DNA from: Talinum fruticosum
Taxonomy: Eukaryota; Streptophyta; Magnoliopsida; Caryophyllales; Talinaceae
Length of the DNA stretch: 64,000 nucleotides
Direction of reading: 5' to 3'
NCBI GenBank assembly: GCA_021018815.1
Contig: JAITYX010000003.1
Location: 4,946,501-5,010,500 of the forward strand
Numbering within the stretch: the first letter of the stretch is position 1; the number at the start of each line of letters is the position of its first letter. Made by a program: the position numbers and the translations under genes. Shown here one piece after another: positions 11,640 to 22,817 of this stretch. The notes beneath the pieces were generated by a model. It did not search any database. It saw only the letters and a list, made by a program, of their open reading frames with translations, and was not told the DNA's origin.

Positions 11640-13223
11640 TTAGTCTATCTTTACTTTCTTTCCTTTAGGGTCACTAGAGTCGGCTTCGTCATCCCGGGTG
11701 CATTCCTTCAATTCCACAATTCCGCGAGCCGTCCTCTCTTCAGCTACTTTAGCCTTCATTTCTCTTCGGCGGATGCGTTCAACCACCCGAGGGTTTATTT
11801 CGTGAATTTGGAGAGAGGCAGCGTCGGGGACAACTTCTTTAGTATCAATCTCTCTAGCTCTCAGTCCCTTATGCCGTTGGGGGTCCACTTCTCTTATCCA
11901 CTCTAGATAATAGGTTGAGACGTAAGTATTGGGTTTGCCTGGAGGTGTCAATAACTTTGACAGGTTCATCTAGTATTCGAGCCACGATTTTGTCCGGTTA
12001 GAGTTACCAAACCCTTTGAATAATTCAAAGGTAATAGGCCAAATGTAGTCCAACAAAGAAATCATTTGTCTGTCTTCCCATCTACCGCAACACACAGTCA
12101 GTGAAGTAGTAGGTACTACTTTGTAGACCGAACACACGTACAAAAGGGATGCTTGCGGGGTATGAGTCCTTAAGTAGGACATCTTCCAATGTGTAATGTA
12201 CCAAGCTATATCATTACTGTGATTCCCAAGGTACTCCTACCACCAAGAAGTCAGGTGATCAACTACCACCTCTTTTCATTTGCGCTTGCGTAAGTGTACG
12301 TCTAAGTATGCATCGGTTTTGAAGGAGCCCGAATTAGCTTTAGGTGCTCCATTAACCGGATCTGGACATTACGGATGCAAAATTAAAATAAGTGTCGTCC
12401 ACGGTTAAAGTCCAATCTTTTTAGGCCCAACAGGAGAATAATAAAAAAAACAGATGTGAAAAACAAAAAGGAGCAAAAATTAGAGACTTCCTACGTGTAC
12501 TGGAGGCGTTTCAGCCTCGGTTGCACCGGACAACCGCCATGTGGCTAGCGTTGCCGACTAGTTCACACCGTTTGGTGTCGTCTGTCATTATGTGCTTACC
12601 TTCAACAACAGGGGCTCCTAGAAATGTCTTCCTTAGAATTTGATTCAACCCGGTCTAAGCCTATGATTGTCTCAACGAACTATCGGGGAGTTAGAGAACA
12701 ATAATTCTCTAATTGTTCAACTAAACTCAATAGTGCGGCTGGTGCCATGTCCCCGTGACCTCCTACCAATAGGAATCCACCTATCGGACACGTGATAAAG
12801 GCTCGCCGCCTCAGCATAATGATTGCCTTAGAATAAGCATACATGTTCCGATAGTGTTTCATTAGGTTGGTCAAATTTACTTGGTTCCCAATAAGAATCC
12901 ACCTTAGATGCCTATTGCGCAGTTTCAGCAGAAATTTATAAGTCTTGTTGAGATTTTCCGATGATTTGGGTCAAACTGGTTTTGTATGCCTACAACTCCC
13001 TAGTATGGTATCACATTCCTTAGGCAGGGGATACGATTCCTTATCGGCCAAACGTGAATACGTGATGGTGAGGGTCCCAAAAGGCCACAATGACCCTTAA
13101 GAAAGTCTAGTAGACCTTCGATTGGCGAATAATATATAGGACATTCAGCTTATGATTTGATAACCCAAATATGTTCTTATTGCTCATGTCATGCATCAAT
13201 CGGGTTAGAATCATGAAATTCAT
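11640..13223 (-). pseudogene. Antisense gene A (DUF7745-like), Tat-0 copy
   Basis: Passenger gene on the strand opposite to pol. The start is ATG at 13221-13223, giving MNFMILTRLMHDMS, aligned with MNFMTELTRWMHDM in the Tat-2 copy. The middle has FLLVGGHGDMAPAALLSLVE and ENYCSLTPR (12680-12874). The end is a charged tail with RIRRREMKAKVAEER and a KGKKVKID terminus (11640-11969). The aligned copy adds a WDPHHDVFRFGDNELCP block, which resembles an uncharacterised domain common in plant Tat elements (I believe DUF7745; not verifiable here). A GT-AG intron at 12362-12599 sits at the same place as in Tat-2. Stops and shifts break it. Function unknown. Confidence 0.7.
12362..12599 (-). other. Intron of antisense gene A (Tat-0)
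   Basis: Donor GTAAGC and acceptor CAG before ATCCGG, 238 bp, with a pyrimidine-rich 3' part. The Tat-2 copy has a 241 bp intron with the same donor and the same downstream exon start (ATCCGG). Coding similarity (LMEHLKLIRAPSK against LIEHLKLIQAPPK) resumes right after the acceptor. Confidence 0.7.
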
Positions 13224-13530
13224 ATCTTTTGGAAGAGAGAGGAGACATGATGCTCTTAGTTTGATTCACGTAAGGTTTTTGCGTTAAGCACTTTTTTAAG
13301 CACCAGCATGGAACCTATTTATAGGAGCTTTCCGGAGCTTGTAGAGTCCTCGCCGCACCTTCATCACTACACAGTTGACAGCGCCCTAGATTTCACAGGT
13401 GGCCGGCGCGGCCACCAATGTGGTTAGGCCCGGTTCGCGGTTTTCTTCGGCACGAGCACTCCTTGTGCCGATTTCTTTTCTTCCCTAGCCCATTGCACAA
13501 GCCGTATTGATATTTTGGACCATGCACTTG
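13224..13530 (-). promoter_or_regulatory. Upstream region of antisense gene A with TATA box
   Basis: TATAAATAGG on the minus strand at 13314-13323, within GCTCCTATAAATAGG, lies about 90 bp upstream of the gene A ATG. Tat-2 has the same box at the matching place (14987-14996). A GGCCGGCGCGGCC segment further upstream (13400-13415) corresponds to ATGGCCGGCGCCCGCC at 14892-14907. No other gene is seen. Confidence 0.65.
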
Positions 13531-13539
13531 AGATGATCC

Positions 13540-14524
13540 ATACAAGCAAGTGGCAACTATGGTGGGGTATCTATTTACCTAACTTTTACACTTGATCACG
13601 TTCTATGCCCATCATGTGGCACGAATCATGACACAATTGGTAAGTTCTCAACCTTCTCCTTGTAACTTAAATTTCTTGCGTTGAAAATTTTAATCTTCAT
13701 CTTTTGGTAGCTAACTCCTATGGATATCCATATCCCGAGTCTCGATGTTGATGTTATTATTCCGGGGACTTTCAATTTGTAAGAATTCTTGAAATTTCGG
13801 AAGAGGAATGTGTTGGGCATCCCTTCACTAGGAATTGGCGAGGGATAAGAGTTATATGTTCTTGTTCTTTTAGTTGCATGCTAAATTATTTTTCTTGCTG
13901 ATATCATCGAATAAACTTTGCAAGTATAACCGGGAGCAATCCGGAGCTATGTCCATTGGATTTTAATCGGCTCTCGAGGGATCCAAAACTTCCCGACCGG
14001 GTGATCTTTTCCTACTTTTCGGGTAAGTTCTTAACTAGTAGTGTGTTAATATCATTGTGCTTTTAGATGTGCTAATCGCTCCTCCGATCTTGTAGAGTTG
14101 TCGATCTAGAGCACCTCCCTCCGGTAGTCTACCCGGTGTACCCGAGATGCAATCTTATGCTCCCGATCAACAAACACCTTCTAGTAGTAATGCTAGACAA
14201 GGTTCTTCATGGTAATCTTCGCGGTGTGTACATCATAGGAGTGCTTCGAGGCGGGGCCTAGCACTTCCGGCCCTAGTGTTTCGATGCGGGACCTAGCTAT
14301 TCCTGGGAGAGGTTAAACATCCTACCATTGTAGGCCTTCGACCGTCGTGGGAACCCTCTTTATTTCCCGGGTCTTCTTATAGCGGTCCGACCCATGAGGC
14401 TTCTTAATCTTGGGACCGAGGAGGTAACTCTAATCAAAGCAATGAAGGTGGTCGGTTCTCTACGTCTTTGTTGGATGACTTCGGGAGTTACATTTTCGAT
14501 GACGACTCCGATGGTGATGCTTAG
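13540..14524 (+). pseudogene. Antisense gene 2 (PMD-type), 3' part, Tat-2 copy
   Basis: The 3' end of the second passenger gene, antisense to pol. The first exon remnant (13540-13639) encodes VATMVGYLFT and YAHHVARIMTQL, matching AAAIVGYPFT and YAHHAARIMTQL in the Tat-0 copy. An intron follows at 13640-13710 (71 bp; 70 bp in Tat-0). An exon beginning LTPM runs to a donor GTAAGT at 14023, and the last exon starts at 14096 after TTGTAG. The C-terminus is DDFGSYIFDDDSDGDA with a stop at 14522-14524; the relative ends in the same acidic word. The 5' two-thirds are deleted. Stops are present. Confidence 0.65.
13640..13710 (+). other. Intron of antisense gene 2 (Tat-2)
   Basis: Donor GTAAGT after CAATTG, acceptor TTGGTAG before CTAACTCC, 71 bp. 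The Tat-0 copy has a 70 bp intron with CAATTG|GTGAGT and GGGAG|CTCACACC at 56983-57052. The flanking exon words are the same in both. Confidence 0.7.
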
Positions 14525-15094
14525 AAGACTCCTCACCGCTTCCGTCACTTACTAATTGATGACTCCCTTGTAAGGTGTATGTTTATTAATGTAATATTTG
14601 CTTTGTAAGGAAGACTTTTATGCATTGAGATAAAATATAGGACTCAATTCTAAAAATGCGTTCTTTTATTTAATATGACGTACAAAACATAGAAAACCTT
14701 ATAAAGACGAATTTAAAAAAATGTACTAGCCCTTATTCCGCCTAAAACAAAATAATAAAAAGAAAAAACAGAAAATGTCAAGTGCATGGTCTAAAGTAAG
14801 AACACAAGTACGTCATGGGCTAGGGCAAAAGATAAAATGGTTCGAGGACTCGCTCAGGCCGAAGAAAACCACGAAACGGGCCGGACGAGAACCATGGCCG
14901 GCGCCCGCCATCTCGCAAATCCCGTGGCAATTGTGATTGCTTGGTGATTGAGTTATAGTAGGACTTTGAGAACTCCGAAAAACTCCTATAAATAGGATTC
15001 ACTTGCAGATGTTGAAGAAATGCAAATGCAAAAGCCTTCGGTGAACCAAACGAAAAGCATACCATATCCTCTTCCTCCATTCAAAAGTAAAACC
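14525..15094 (+). promoter_or_regulatory. Inter-gene region and gene A promoter (Tat-2)
   Basis: This region lies between the end of gene 2 and the start of gene A, both on the plus strand. TATAAATAGG occurs at 14987-14996 within AACTCCTATAAATAGGATT, 108 bp before the ATG. It is conserved in position in the Tat-0 copy and shares the word CTCCTATAAATAG with the Tat LTR promoter. The first part (14525-14780) is AT-rich and non-coding. The 86-codon minus-strand frame at 14820-15080 is not conserved. Confidence 0.6.
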
Positions 15095-16697
15095 ATGAAC
15101 TTCATGACCGAGTTAACACGGTGGATGCATGATATGACTAACATGGATAAATCTGAGCTATCCAATTATAGGCTGAATGTCCTATTAAGCATTCGCTAGG
15201 TAAAGGTCTATTGGACTTTCTTAAGAGCTCTAGTAGCCTACTAGGATCCGCACCACGATGTCTTTAGGTTTGGGGATAATGAACTGTGCCCCCGCTGAGG
15301 AATTTGATGCTATATTAGGCGCTTTAAGAAAACAATACCAGCTGTAGCCAAGTCCTTAGAAAACCTTCATGATAAATATAAATACCGATTAAACTAAGCA
15401 ACAAGAATTTAGGGTGGATTCTTCTTCGGATCCAAGTGAGTTTGACCAATCGAATGAAACATTATCGAAATATGTTTGCCCATACCGAATCCATTATCAT
15501 CCCGGGGTAGTGAGCTATAATCACCTGTATGATAGGGGATTCCTGTTGGTAGGAGGCCACGAGGATTTGGCACCAGTGGCCTTACTTAGTTTAGCGGAAC
15601 AGTTAGAAGATTATTGTTCCCTAACTCCTCTAATAATAGTCGAAACAATCATCGGTTTAGACTAGGTTAAAGCAAATGCTCGAGCAGACCTTCAGCGGGA
15701 GCCCCCGTTATTACAGGTAAGCACGAAACAACGAACGAAGGCAAACAACATGGATCAATCGACGACGTTAGCCATAAGGCGGTTGTCCGGTGCCGCCGAG
15801 GCCGAGACGCCTCGATTCATGCTTAAAGATTCTATCTTTCGTTTTTGTCCAACTGTCACTATTTTTTTTATTTTCGATTTTACTCTTGTTGGGCCTAAAA
15901 GATTGGACCTTGACCACGCAGGACACAAATAGTTGATTTTGCATATGTGTTATGTAGATCCGGCTAATAGAGCATCTAAAACTTATTCAGGCTCCTCCAA
16001 AAGTGGATACATATTTAGCGACTCACTTCGACAATGAAAGCGAAAAGCAGTGGTAGCCGATCACCCGACTTCTTGGTGGGAGGAACACCTTAAAAATCAC
16101 CATACCGATCTTCTTTAGTATGTTCAACACCGAAAGATGTCCCGAGTTCAGGATACATACCTCGCAGCTCCCGTTCATACGTCTACAAAGCTTGGTAAAT
16201 AACACGTATTACTTCCCTAGTCGTGTGTTGCGGCAGATGAGGAAAGACCAAATAATAGCCCTATTGGATTGTATCCGGCTTTCTAACTTTGATTTGTTCA
16301 ATAGGCATGGTAGCTCCAAATAGACCACGTCGTGGCCCAAAATATTGGAGGAGTCCGTTGAAGCTCGTTGACACCTGTAGACTTGTTGACACTTGAATGC
16401 ATACCCAACATTGTTGTTTGTCCCTATTATCTAGAGTGAATAATAGAATTAGATCCCCAAGGGCGGAAGGCACTATGACTCGGAGAGATGGATCGTGAAG
16501 AAACTATCCCTATTGCTGCTCCTCTCCAAATTTGCGAAATAAACCCTCGGATGGCTGAACGCGCTTGTTGAACAGAAATTGAAGCCAAAGAAGCTGAAGA
16601 ATGGAGGGCCTGCCGAATTCAAGAACCGAAGGAACACACCAGGGATAAAGAAGCTGAGTTTAGTGATACTAAGGGAAAGAAAATAAAGATAGACTAG
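15095..16697 (+). pseudogene. Antisense gene A (DUF7745-like), Tat-2 copy
   Basis: The best copy of gene A. The ATG at 15095 gives MNFMTELTRWMHDMTNMDK. Next are WDPHHDVFRFGDNELCP (~15240) and EEFDAILGALRKQYQ, then an 83-codon frame (15414-15665) with DRGFLLVGGHEDLAPVALL and EDYCSLTPLIIVETIIGLD. After an intron (15717-15957) comes IRLIEHLKLIQAPPKVDTYL. Later parts include RKMSRVQDTY and a charged tail ending KGKKIKID with a stop at 16695-16697. TAG stops at 15197 and 16054 and several shifts break it. It reads toward integrase, whose gene ends head-on. The block order resembles the plant retroelement domain I call DUF7745; role unknown. Confidence 0.7.
15717..15957 (+). other. Intron of antisense gene A (Tat-2)
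   Basis: Donor GTAAGC after TTACAG, acceptor TATGTAG before ATCCGG, 241 bp. It has a T-rich tract near 15855-15890. The position and both borders agree with the 238 bp intron of the Tat-0 copy at 12362-12599. Confidence 0.7.
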
Positions 16698-17140
16698 GAC
16701 TCGGACTCTTAGGATAGAAGTTATGATAGAATAAAAGAAAGGGAGGTTTTAGTTTTGCCTCTTTAGAACTATGTTATTAACATTTTACAGGTAGTATGCT
16801 TGCAAATATTTCCCTTTTTATTAGTTATGTATTTAGGTAAGTAGTAAGCTTACCATTTATTAAATAAAAGTGTTATGTTATACTTTTATATTTTTATCGC
16901 TCACTTAGAGGAAAAACAAAAATGGATAAATTGGACTGCCTAATTGGACCGCCCTAAAAATAAATAAAAGACTCGATGGATCACCTAATTAAGCCATCCA
17001 TTAAATAAAGGGATCTAGAATACGAGAATCAAAAGGGAAAATTGTGGCCCAACCAACGCACCATTATCCAGGTGGTGGCCGGCGCCTTCCTTGGCATAAC
17101 CTCGGTAGGGTTGGGTTGGGCCTCCCGCCTAAGGGCATGC
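16698..17140. other. Spacer between gene A and integrase (Tat-2)
   Basis: Convergent spacer, AT-rich at first, then with the shared GC-rich motif GGTGGTGGCCGGCGCC near 17071-17090. No coding signal. Confidence 0.5.
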
Positions 17141-18440
17141 AAGATGTAGTACTTCATCAACCGATCTAAATTAGTGTACTTGGAAAATCTCTTATTTGTC
17201 AAAATTAGTTAACTAGACCGCTACGTCTGGGTAAGATCTTACTAAGTGTAAACGTGCCTTACCAATTGGGATTAAATTTCCTTCACGGGTCCTAAATTGG
17301 TTCTCTTATCTCCTTAACAACCAAATCCCTAATTTGAAAATTTCGAGGCTTAACCTTCTTATTGAATGCCCTAGATATGCGAGCCTAGTATATTTGAACA
17401 TTATGCAAGGTGTTGAGGCGCCTCTCATCCAATAGTATTAACTCCTCAAAACGTGCTTTGGCCCATTCACGCTTATGGAATTTCACTCTCAACAATTATC
17501 CTTAGTGAGGGAATGGCGATCTCAATTAGAAGGACTGCTTCCATTTCATAAACTAGAGAGTAAGGCATTCTTCTCATAGAGGCCTTAATAAAAGTTCTAT
17601 AACCCCACAAAGCAAAAGGCCATTTGTCGGGCCGATCGTTATAGGTAACAACCATTTTCTCCACTATTTCTTTCAAGTATTCTTATTAGCGGCCTCAACT
17701 CGCTCCGTTGGTCCGAGGGTGATATGGGGAAGACTTGTGATGTTGGATTTTGTGCTTATCTAACAAATCTGCTACTTCCTTCTTAAAATGGCTACCATGA
17801 TCACTTATCAACTTGTGGGTCACCACATAACAATAGATGATATTTTTGGTAATGAACTTGGCTACCTGTTTCGACGTAAAAGTTGCATAGGAAGCCGCCT
17901 CTACCCATTTGGTGAAGTAGTCGATTGCTACTAACAAAAATTCATGACCACCTGTTCCTTTAGGAGTAATCTCGCCAATAATGTCGATTCTCGAAACCGA
18001 AAATGGCCAGGGAAGCTAATGTTGTGAGAAATGACGGTGGTTGGTCCTGTAAATTTGCATACACCTAACATTATTGGCATCTTCTAACAATATCATGACA
18101 GTCTCACATCATGGTTGACCAGTAATAACCGAGGCTCTAAACCTTCCGGACTAACATCCTACCATTTGTATGAGGTCCGTACTCCCCACCATGAATTTCC
18201 TCCATGATGCACTTTGGTTCATGTTGATTTACACAGAGTAAGTTAATTTAGGAATTGGTTTTCTTGAACAATTACTAGAGATTGATGAAGAATTGGGCGG
18301 CTAACATCCCGATGGCTCATTGGGCTCTAGGTGTGCGGTCCAAGGGATACTCTTGCTTATCCAAATACCGATAAATGTCATGATACCAACTAGTATGGTC
18401 AGTATTAGACACTTTTACCGCACAAACGTGTGCAAGATGA
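17141..18440 (-). pseudogene. pol: Tat-2 integrase (broken)
   Basis: Catalytic core at 17695-17937 with AIDYFTKWVEAASYATF, KLISDHGSHFKKEV and YHPRTNGA, giving the second Asp of the DDE triad; the 3' part at 17473-17676 has DRPDKWPFALWGYRT. The first Asp region and the zinc domain (~17950-18400) are present but out of frame. It is collinear with the Tat-0 integrase at 9960-11238. It would be the strand-transfer enzyme, now split by stops. Confidence 0.8.
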
Positions 18441-18445
18441 CCTCG

Positions 18446-18880
18446 TCACTCAATGTGAATGGGCATTGAATGAATGCCGATAGGGATATTAATCATGGAT
18501 GCTAACTTAGGTAATGCATCCGCGAATTGGTTGTCATCGCTAGGAAGACAAGTGAATGAGATTTTCTTAAAGCATTTAGATAATTTCGTAAGGTATGCTT
18601 GGTAGGGTGCCAAGGCTTCACTACATACCTTCCACTTTTGCGAAATCTGGTTGATGATCAAACTAGAGTCACCGAAACCGTGATATTCTTGACCTTGATC
18701 TCCGTAGCGGCTTCAAGTCCTGTGATGCAAGCTTCGTATTCTGCAGATGTTATTCGTGACTTCAAAGTCTAATTTAACCGAAATGGGAAAATGTGCTCCC
18801 TCCAGAGTGAGACTAAAAGAACTCCTACTCCAAAGCCCTTCTAATTGGAAGCGCCATCGAAGTACATTGTCCAAATGTCC
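18446..18880 (-). pseudogene. pol: Second RNase H domain, Tat-2
   Basis: Starts with WTMYFDGASN near 18870, which keeps the FDG active-site word, then AEYEACITGLEAA. After a shift comes the open part MIINQISQKWKV to MPIHIE (18446-18661) with DDNQFADALPKLASM. This is the archaeal-type RNase H diagnostic of Tat elements. The order RT - RNase H - second RNase H - integrase is the same as in Tat-1. Confidence 0.75.
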
Positions 18881-19129
18881 ACCTCTACTTGCAAAATGTC
18901 TTCATCCGGAAAGTCAAGGTGTTCGGGTTGCGATGCGGGCACATGCAGATCAACTTAGAATTTTAACAATATCATTCAATTTAATCACTTTTTGGGGGAT
19001 GAACTTGAGTTTGAATTCCGATAGCAAGACAGATCCAACGCACTATCTTACTATTGATAGTTGGTTGCTCAAGTATGTATTTAATAGGATCCATAGGTGC
19101 CATTACATATACCGTGTGGGCTTAGACTA

Positions 19130-20244
19130 ATGCCAATGATGTCTTCTCTAATGGGGTGTTTCTAGTCTCATAATCCAGGAACTTCTTAGTTTGATAGTAG
19201 ATTGCGCGTTCTTGTTTCCTGTCTCATTGAGCTAGCATGGCTCCCAATGTTGTTTCGTAGTAGTGAGATATAAAAATGATGGTTTCCTTGATTGGGGTGG
19301 AACTAACACTTGGAGGATTAGTCGGTATTTCTTAACCTTCTCGAATGCTTTTTGGCACTCGATATCCTAAATGGGCTCACATCCTTTCTTTAATTTCTTG
19401 AAAATAGGTTCACGTGACCATAGTCACTGTTGATATGAAACGACCGATGTACTGTAAACGTCCTAGGAAACCCCTTATCTCCTTTATCGTACTTGGTGGA
19501 GGGATCTCCTAAATGGTTTTGATCTTGGATAAATCAACCTTGATTCCTCTAAGACGAACAACATAGCCCAACAGTTTACTCGAAGTTACTCCAAAGGCAC
19601 ACTTTTGAGGATTAAGACGCATGTTGTACTTCCCGAGTTTATGGAAGAATTTTCTCGAGCTAGGTAGGTGCCCTGCCCTATCTTTAGATTTTATGACCAT
19701 TTAATACATGTAAACTTCAGCTTCTTTATGGATCATATCAAGTAATAGGTATGTTGTTGACCTATGATATATTTCACCGGCATTCTTGAACCCAAATGGC
19801 ATCACCGCATAACAATATGTCCCCTATTAAGTATTGAAAGTCGTCTTCCCGTATCTTCTTTAGCCATCTTCACCCGATTATAACTAGCGTAATCTGTCCA
19901 TGAACGAGACCAAAGCATGACCCGTTGTATTATCTACCAAGAGATCGATATGAGGCAACAGGAAATCATCTTTAGGACTGGCCTTGTTTAAATCCTCGAA
20001 GTCGACGCACATACGAACACTGCCATATTTCTTCGGGTCGGGACTATATTTGCTACCCACTAAGGAGAGTGAACTAACTTAATGAACCCAGCCTCCAACT
20101 ACTTCTGAACCTCTTCCTTAATCTTTAAGGCCCATTCTGGTTTCATCCTCCTCAACTTCTACTCGAACTAGCTTAGCATCCTCATAAAGTGGAATTTTGT
20201 GTTCTCTTATACTCGGATCTATACCCGGCATGTCTTTATAAAAC
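19130..20244 (-). pseudogene. pol: Tat-2 reverse transcriptase and RNase H (broken)
   Basis: RNase H remnant at about 19130-19330, and RT to the right. The frame at 19509-19700 contains KSKDRAGHLPSSRKFFHKL and LNPQKCAFGVTSSKLLGYVV, typical of the RT thumb. The active-site motif at 19689-19720 reads as EVYMY followed by a stop, so YVDD is destroyed. The coding sequence is cut at 20244 by a solo LTR and resumes at 22818, the flanking words AAAAC and AAGAC being the target duplication. Confidence 0.75.
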
Positions 20245-22817
20245 TGTTAAGTTGTATTTTATATGTATTATTAGTAATTACTTAGTTAATATTATATAGT
20301 TTATTTTATCTAATTTATCCTATTTTGTCTATTTACAGGTAATTATTGAATAAAGTGGGGAAGAAAAGAAAAGACGTTAAAAGTGGGTTTTTAGTTACCG
20401 ACAAGCGTCCAAGAAAAGATATGAAGTCGGTCCGTAAAAGTAATGTGTCATAAAATATTTATTTTATGATATGCTATTTTATGAAATCTTAATTTGAAGA
20501 GAAAAGTGAAGACAATCATACGCCTAAACCCATTAGGACTCCTCCTTAGAGTTGCATGAGAAGAAGGAAACTTGGAAGAGAAGAAAGAGGAATAACCTAG
20601 CTCCTTCACCTCCTTGCTTCACCATATATATATTTTAATCACTTATCATCATATGGAGCCTCTCTTGGCTGGAGACTTCATGCCATGTTCAGCTCCCATC
20701 ACTAATCATCATCACCATTAAAACTCTTCATCACCATAATATTATCATCTATACCACAGCTCTCTCCTTCTCTCATTCACCTCTAGCCCATCTCTCTTTC
20801 TAATCCTCATGCTCTCTCTCTCGCCATCCCAAACCTCTCTCTCTTGGCTGCCCATCACATCTCTCACTACCCAAAGCTCTCGCTGCCCATCACATATCTC
20901 AGGACCAAAATCTTCATCACAATCATCAAAGCCTTCCATCTTTTCCCTTTGCCACCTCTTGCTTGCCTTTCTGCCCCACCATCATCATAATCCTCATCAC
21001 CATCTCATAATCATCTTCATCATCATCAACGTCTCACACCAGCCATCAACATCATCGCTAATCATCAACAATATCATCGTTCACGTGGCCGAAGAAATTT
21101 GTGTCGGTAGTATTATTTAGTATTGTAATTTTTTACTAGTAAAGATTGGATTTTTATTGTTAGATTAATATTAAAGATGCTATTTTTATTTAGTTTACAT
21201 GTTTTAAATTACATTATGTTTGAGTAGTTTTTATACTTAGTATAATCTAGTTGAAATCATGTTAAATTATTTATTTTTAAACAAAGTTTCGACCTTTATT
21301 GTCCTATTGATTTTATCCATGATTCTATGATAATTTGTTCTTAACGTTTATGTTTTTATGTCTAATTAATTAGAATGCACGCTAATTAGTTTTATATGAA
21401 TTCATATGATAGTTTGAAGGGTTTAAGTACGTATTCGCTTAATCTTTTATACATAAGTATCACCTTAGTTAATCATGGATGACTCATACCCATCTCTTTT
21501 AATTAGAAAATTATCATAGATCCTTTTTAAATCAATTTGCTAGTAGATTGGTTATTAGGTACTAGATGATGTTCTTCTAATACTTAATGCTCTAATTTGA
21601 TTAAATTCTACTGCTAGTGGTATGGTTATCAATATTAGTAGGGTTATCAATATTAGTAGGGTTTATATTAGGGTTAGGCTTAAGTAAACTAATAACTAAG
21701 GAAAAATGGGGAAGACCGCTAGTGGTTGTCTTCTACAGTTTAGCTCATGGGTAGATCAATTTGTGTATTAATGATAAATAAATAATTTACATGGTGGATA
21801 TAGATTATACTAAGTTGTCAATTTTTATTTACAAAGTTATAATCTTTTATTATCAATTTCGTTATCCCCCTTAAATAGCAGTTTTTTAGCTTAGTTTTAG
21901 GAATTTTATTTTAATTTAATTTTGAGTCTTTATATATTTTAATTTTGAGATTATTTTTCCGTCGGTTTTATTATTTTTGATTCAGTTTGTTAGAAATTAG
22001 TTTAAAAATAGTTTCTTTTATTATTTTTCATGTTTTAATCTTCTTTTAAGGTTTAGATAGAGTGCTAGTTTGATGTTAGTAAATTTTAGAATATTTGGAA
22101 TGAATTTGATAATTTTTTAGATTTAATTCTTGAATTTAATTACGGCAGGTTTTTAGTTAAATAAATTCGTAAATTCGGTTTTAAATTTTATTTTTAAATT
22201 TTTAGGGTCTAGTTAGGTCTAGAAAATTATTGTTAATATTCTGGATAATTTTACTATTTCATAATTAATTTAGTGCAGAATTATAGTTATTTAATTTTCT
22301 ATGTTAGAATCTCGTTTATTTTCCGCCTTAGTTTTCTGCTTTAATTGTTCTAAAAATATAATATAAATATAAAAAATATTTCTGGGTTATTAAAATTTTA
22401 TATTATGTCTAGTTTAGTTATTTATATTGTTAGATAATTTTCTGTTATTTTTAGTTATTAAACATTGAGTTATTCTCTGTTTTAATTTTTTGTTTAAGTT
22501 TTTAATTTGATTTTGTGTTTTGAATTTTCCAGAATTAATTAGGATAGTTATGTCAAATTTAGATTATCAGAATAAAGTTGCATAATTTCAGAAGTCTTTC
22601 CCAGAATTAAATTTAGAATTTTAGTAGTTTAATTTGATTTGTTTGAGTTTTTACAAAGATAAATAAATAAAATAACTAGAGTAGTAAGTTTAATTCGATT
22701 GAAATTTAGATTTTTACATTATCTTTCCTCGTGGATTCGATCCCTACTTCGCTATGCTATATTGTTTATTATAAGCCTAAGTAATGGTTTAATTTGTAAC
22801 CGTACGACAAGCTAACA
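20245..22817. mobile_element. Solo LTR or LTR-like element, 2573 bp
   Basis: Insertion in the Tat-2 RT region. It starts TGTTAAGTTG and ends GCTAACA, with a short terminal inversion (TGTTA/TAACA), and is flanked by AAAAC (20240-20244) and AAGAC (22818-22822); uninterrupted Tat-1 reads TTTATAAGACC there, so AAGAC is the target site. No primer site, gag or pol is seen. The first third is CT- and CATCAT-rich, the rest very AT-rich, ending with CCTCGTGGATTCGATCCC, a word I associate with the U5 end of plant gypsy LTRs. The 103-codon frame at 20809-21120 is low-complexity. Most likely a solo LTR; a non-autonomous element is the alternative. Confidence 0.65.

Larger units (their letters stand above)
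9767..13530 (+). mobile_element. Tat-0, central segment (second RNase H to gene A)
   Basis: Plus-strand Tat element, split by Tat-1 on the left and Tat-2 on the right. It starts within the second RNase H, at the point corresponding to GCCTTGGCACCCTACC of the other copies, and runs through integrase to antisense gene A and its upstream region. Its continuation is at 56392-61417. The right boundary near 13530 is a rearranged junction rather than a clean insertion end. Confidence 0.8.

Noticed and set aside
20809..21120. 103-codon frame with His/Ser repeats
   Set aside because: CATCAT and CTCTCT low-complexity sequence inside the solo LTR; no start context or conservation.
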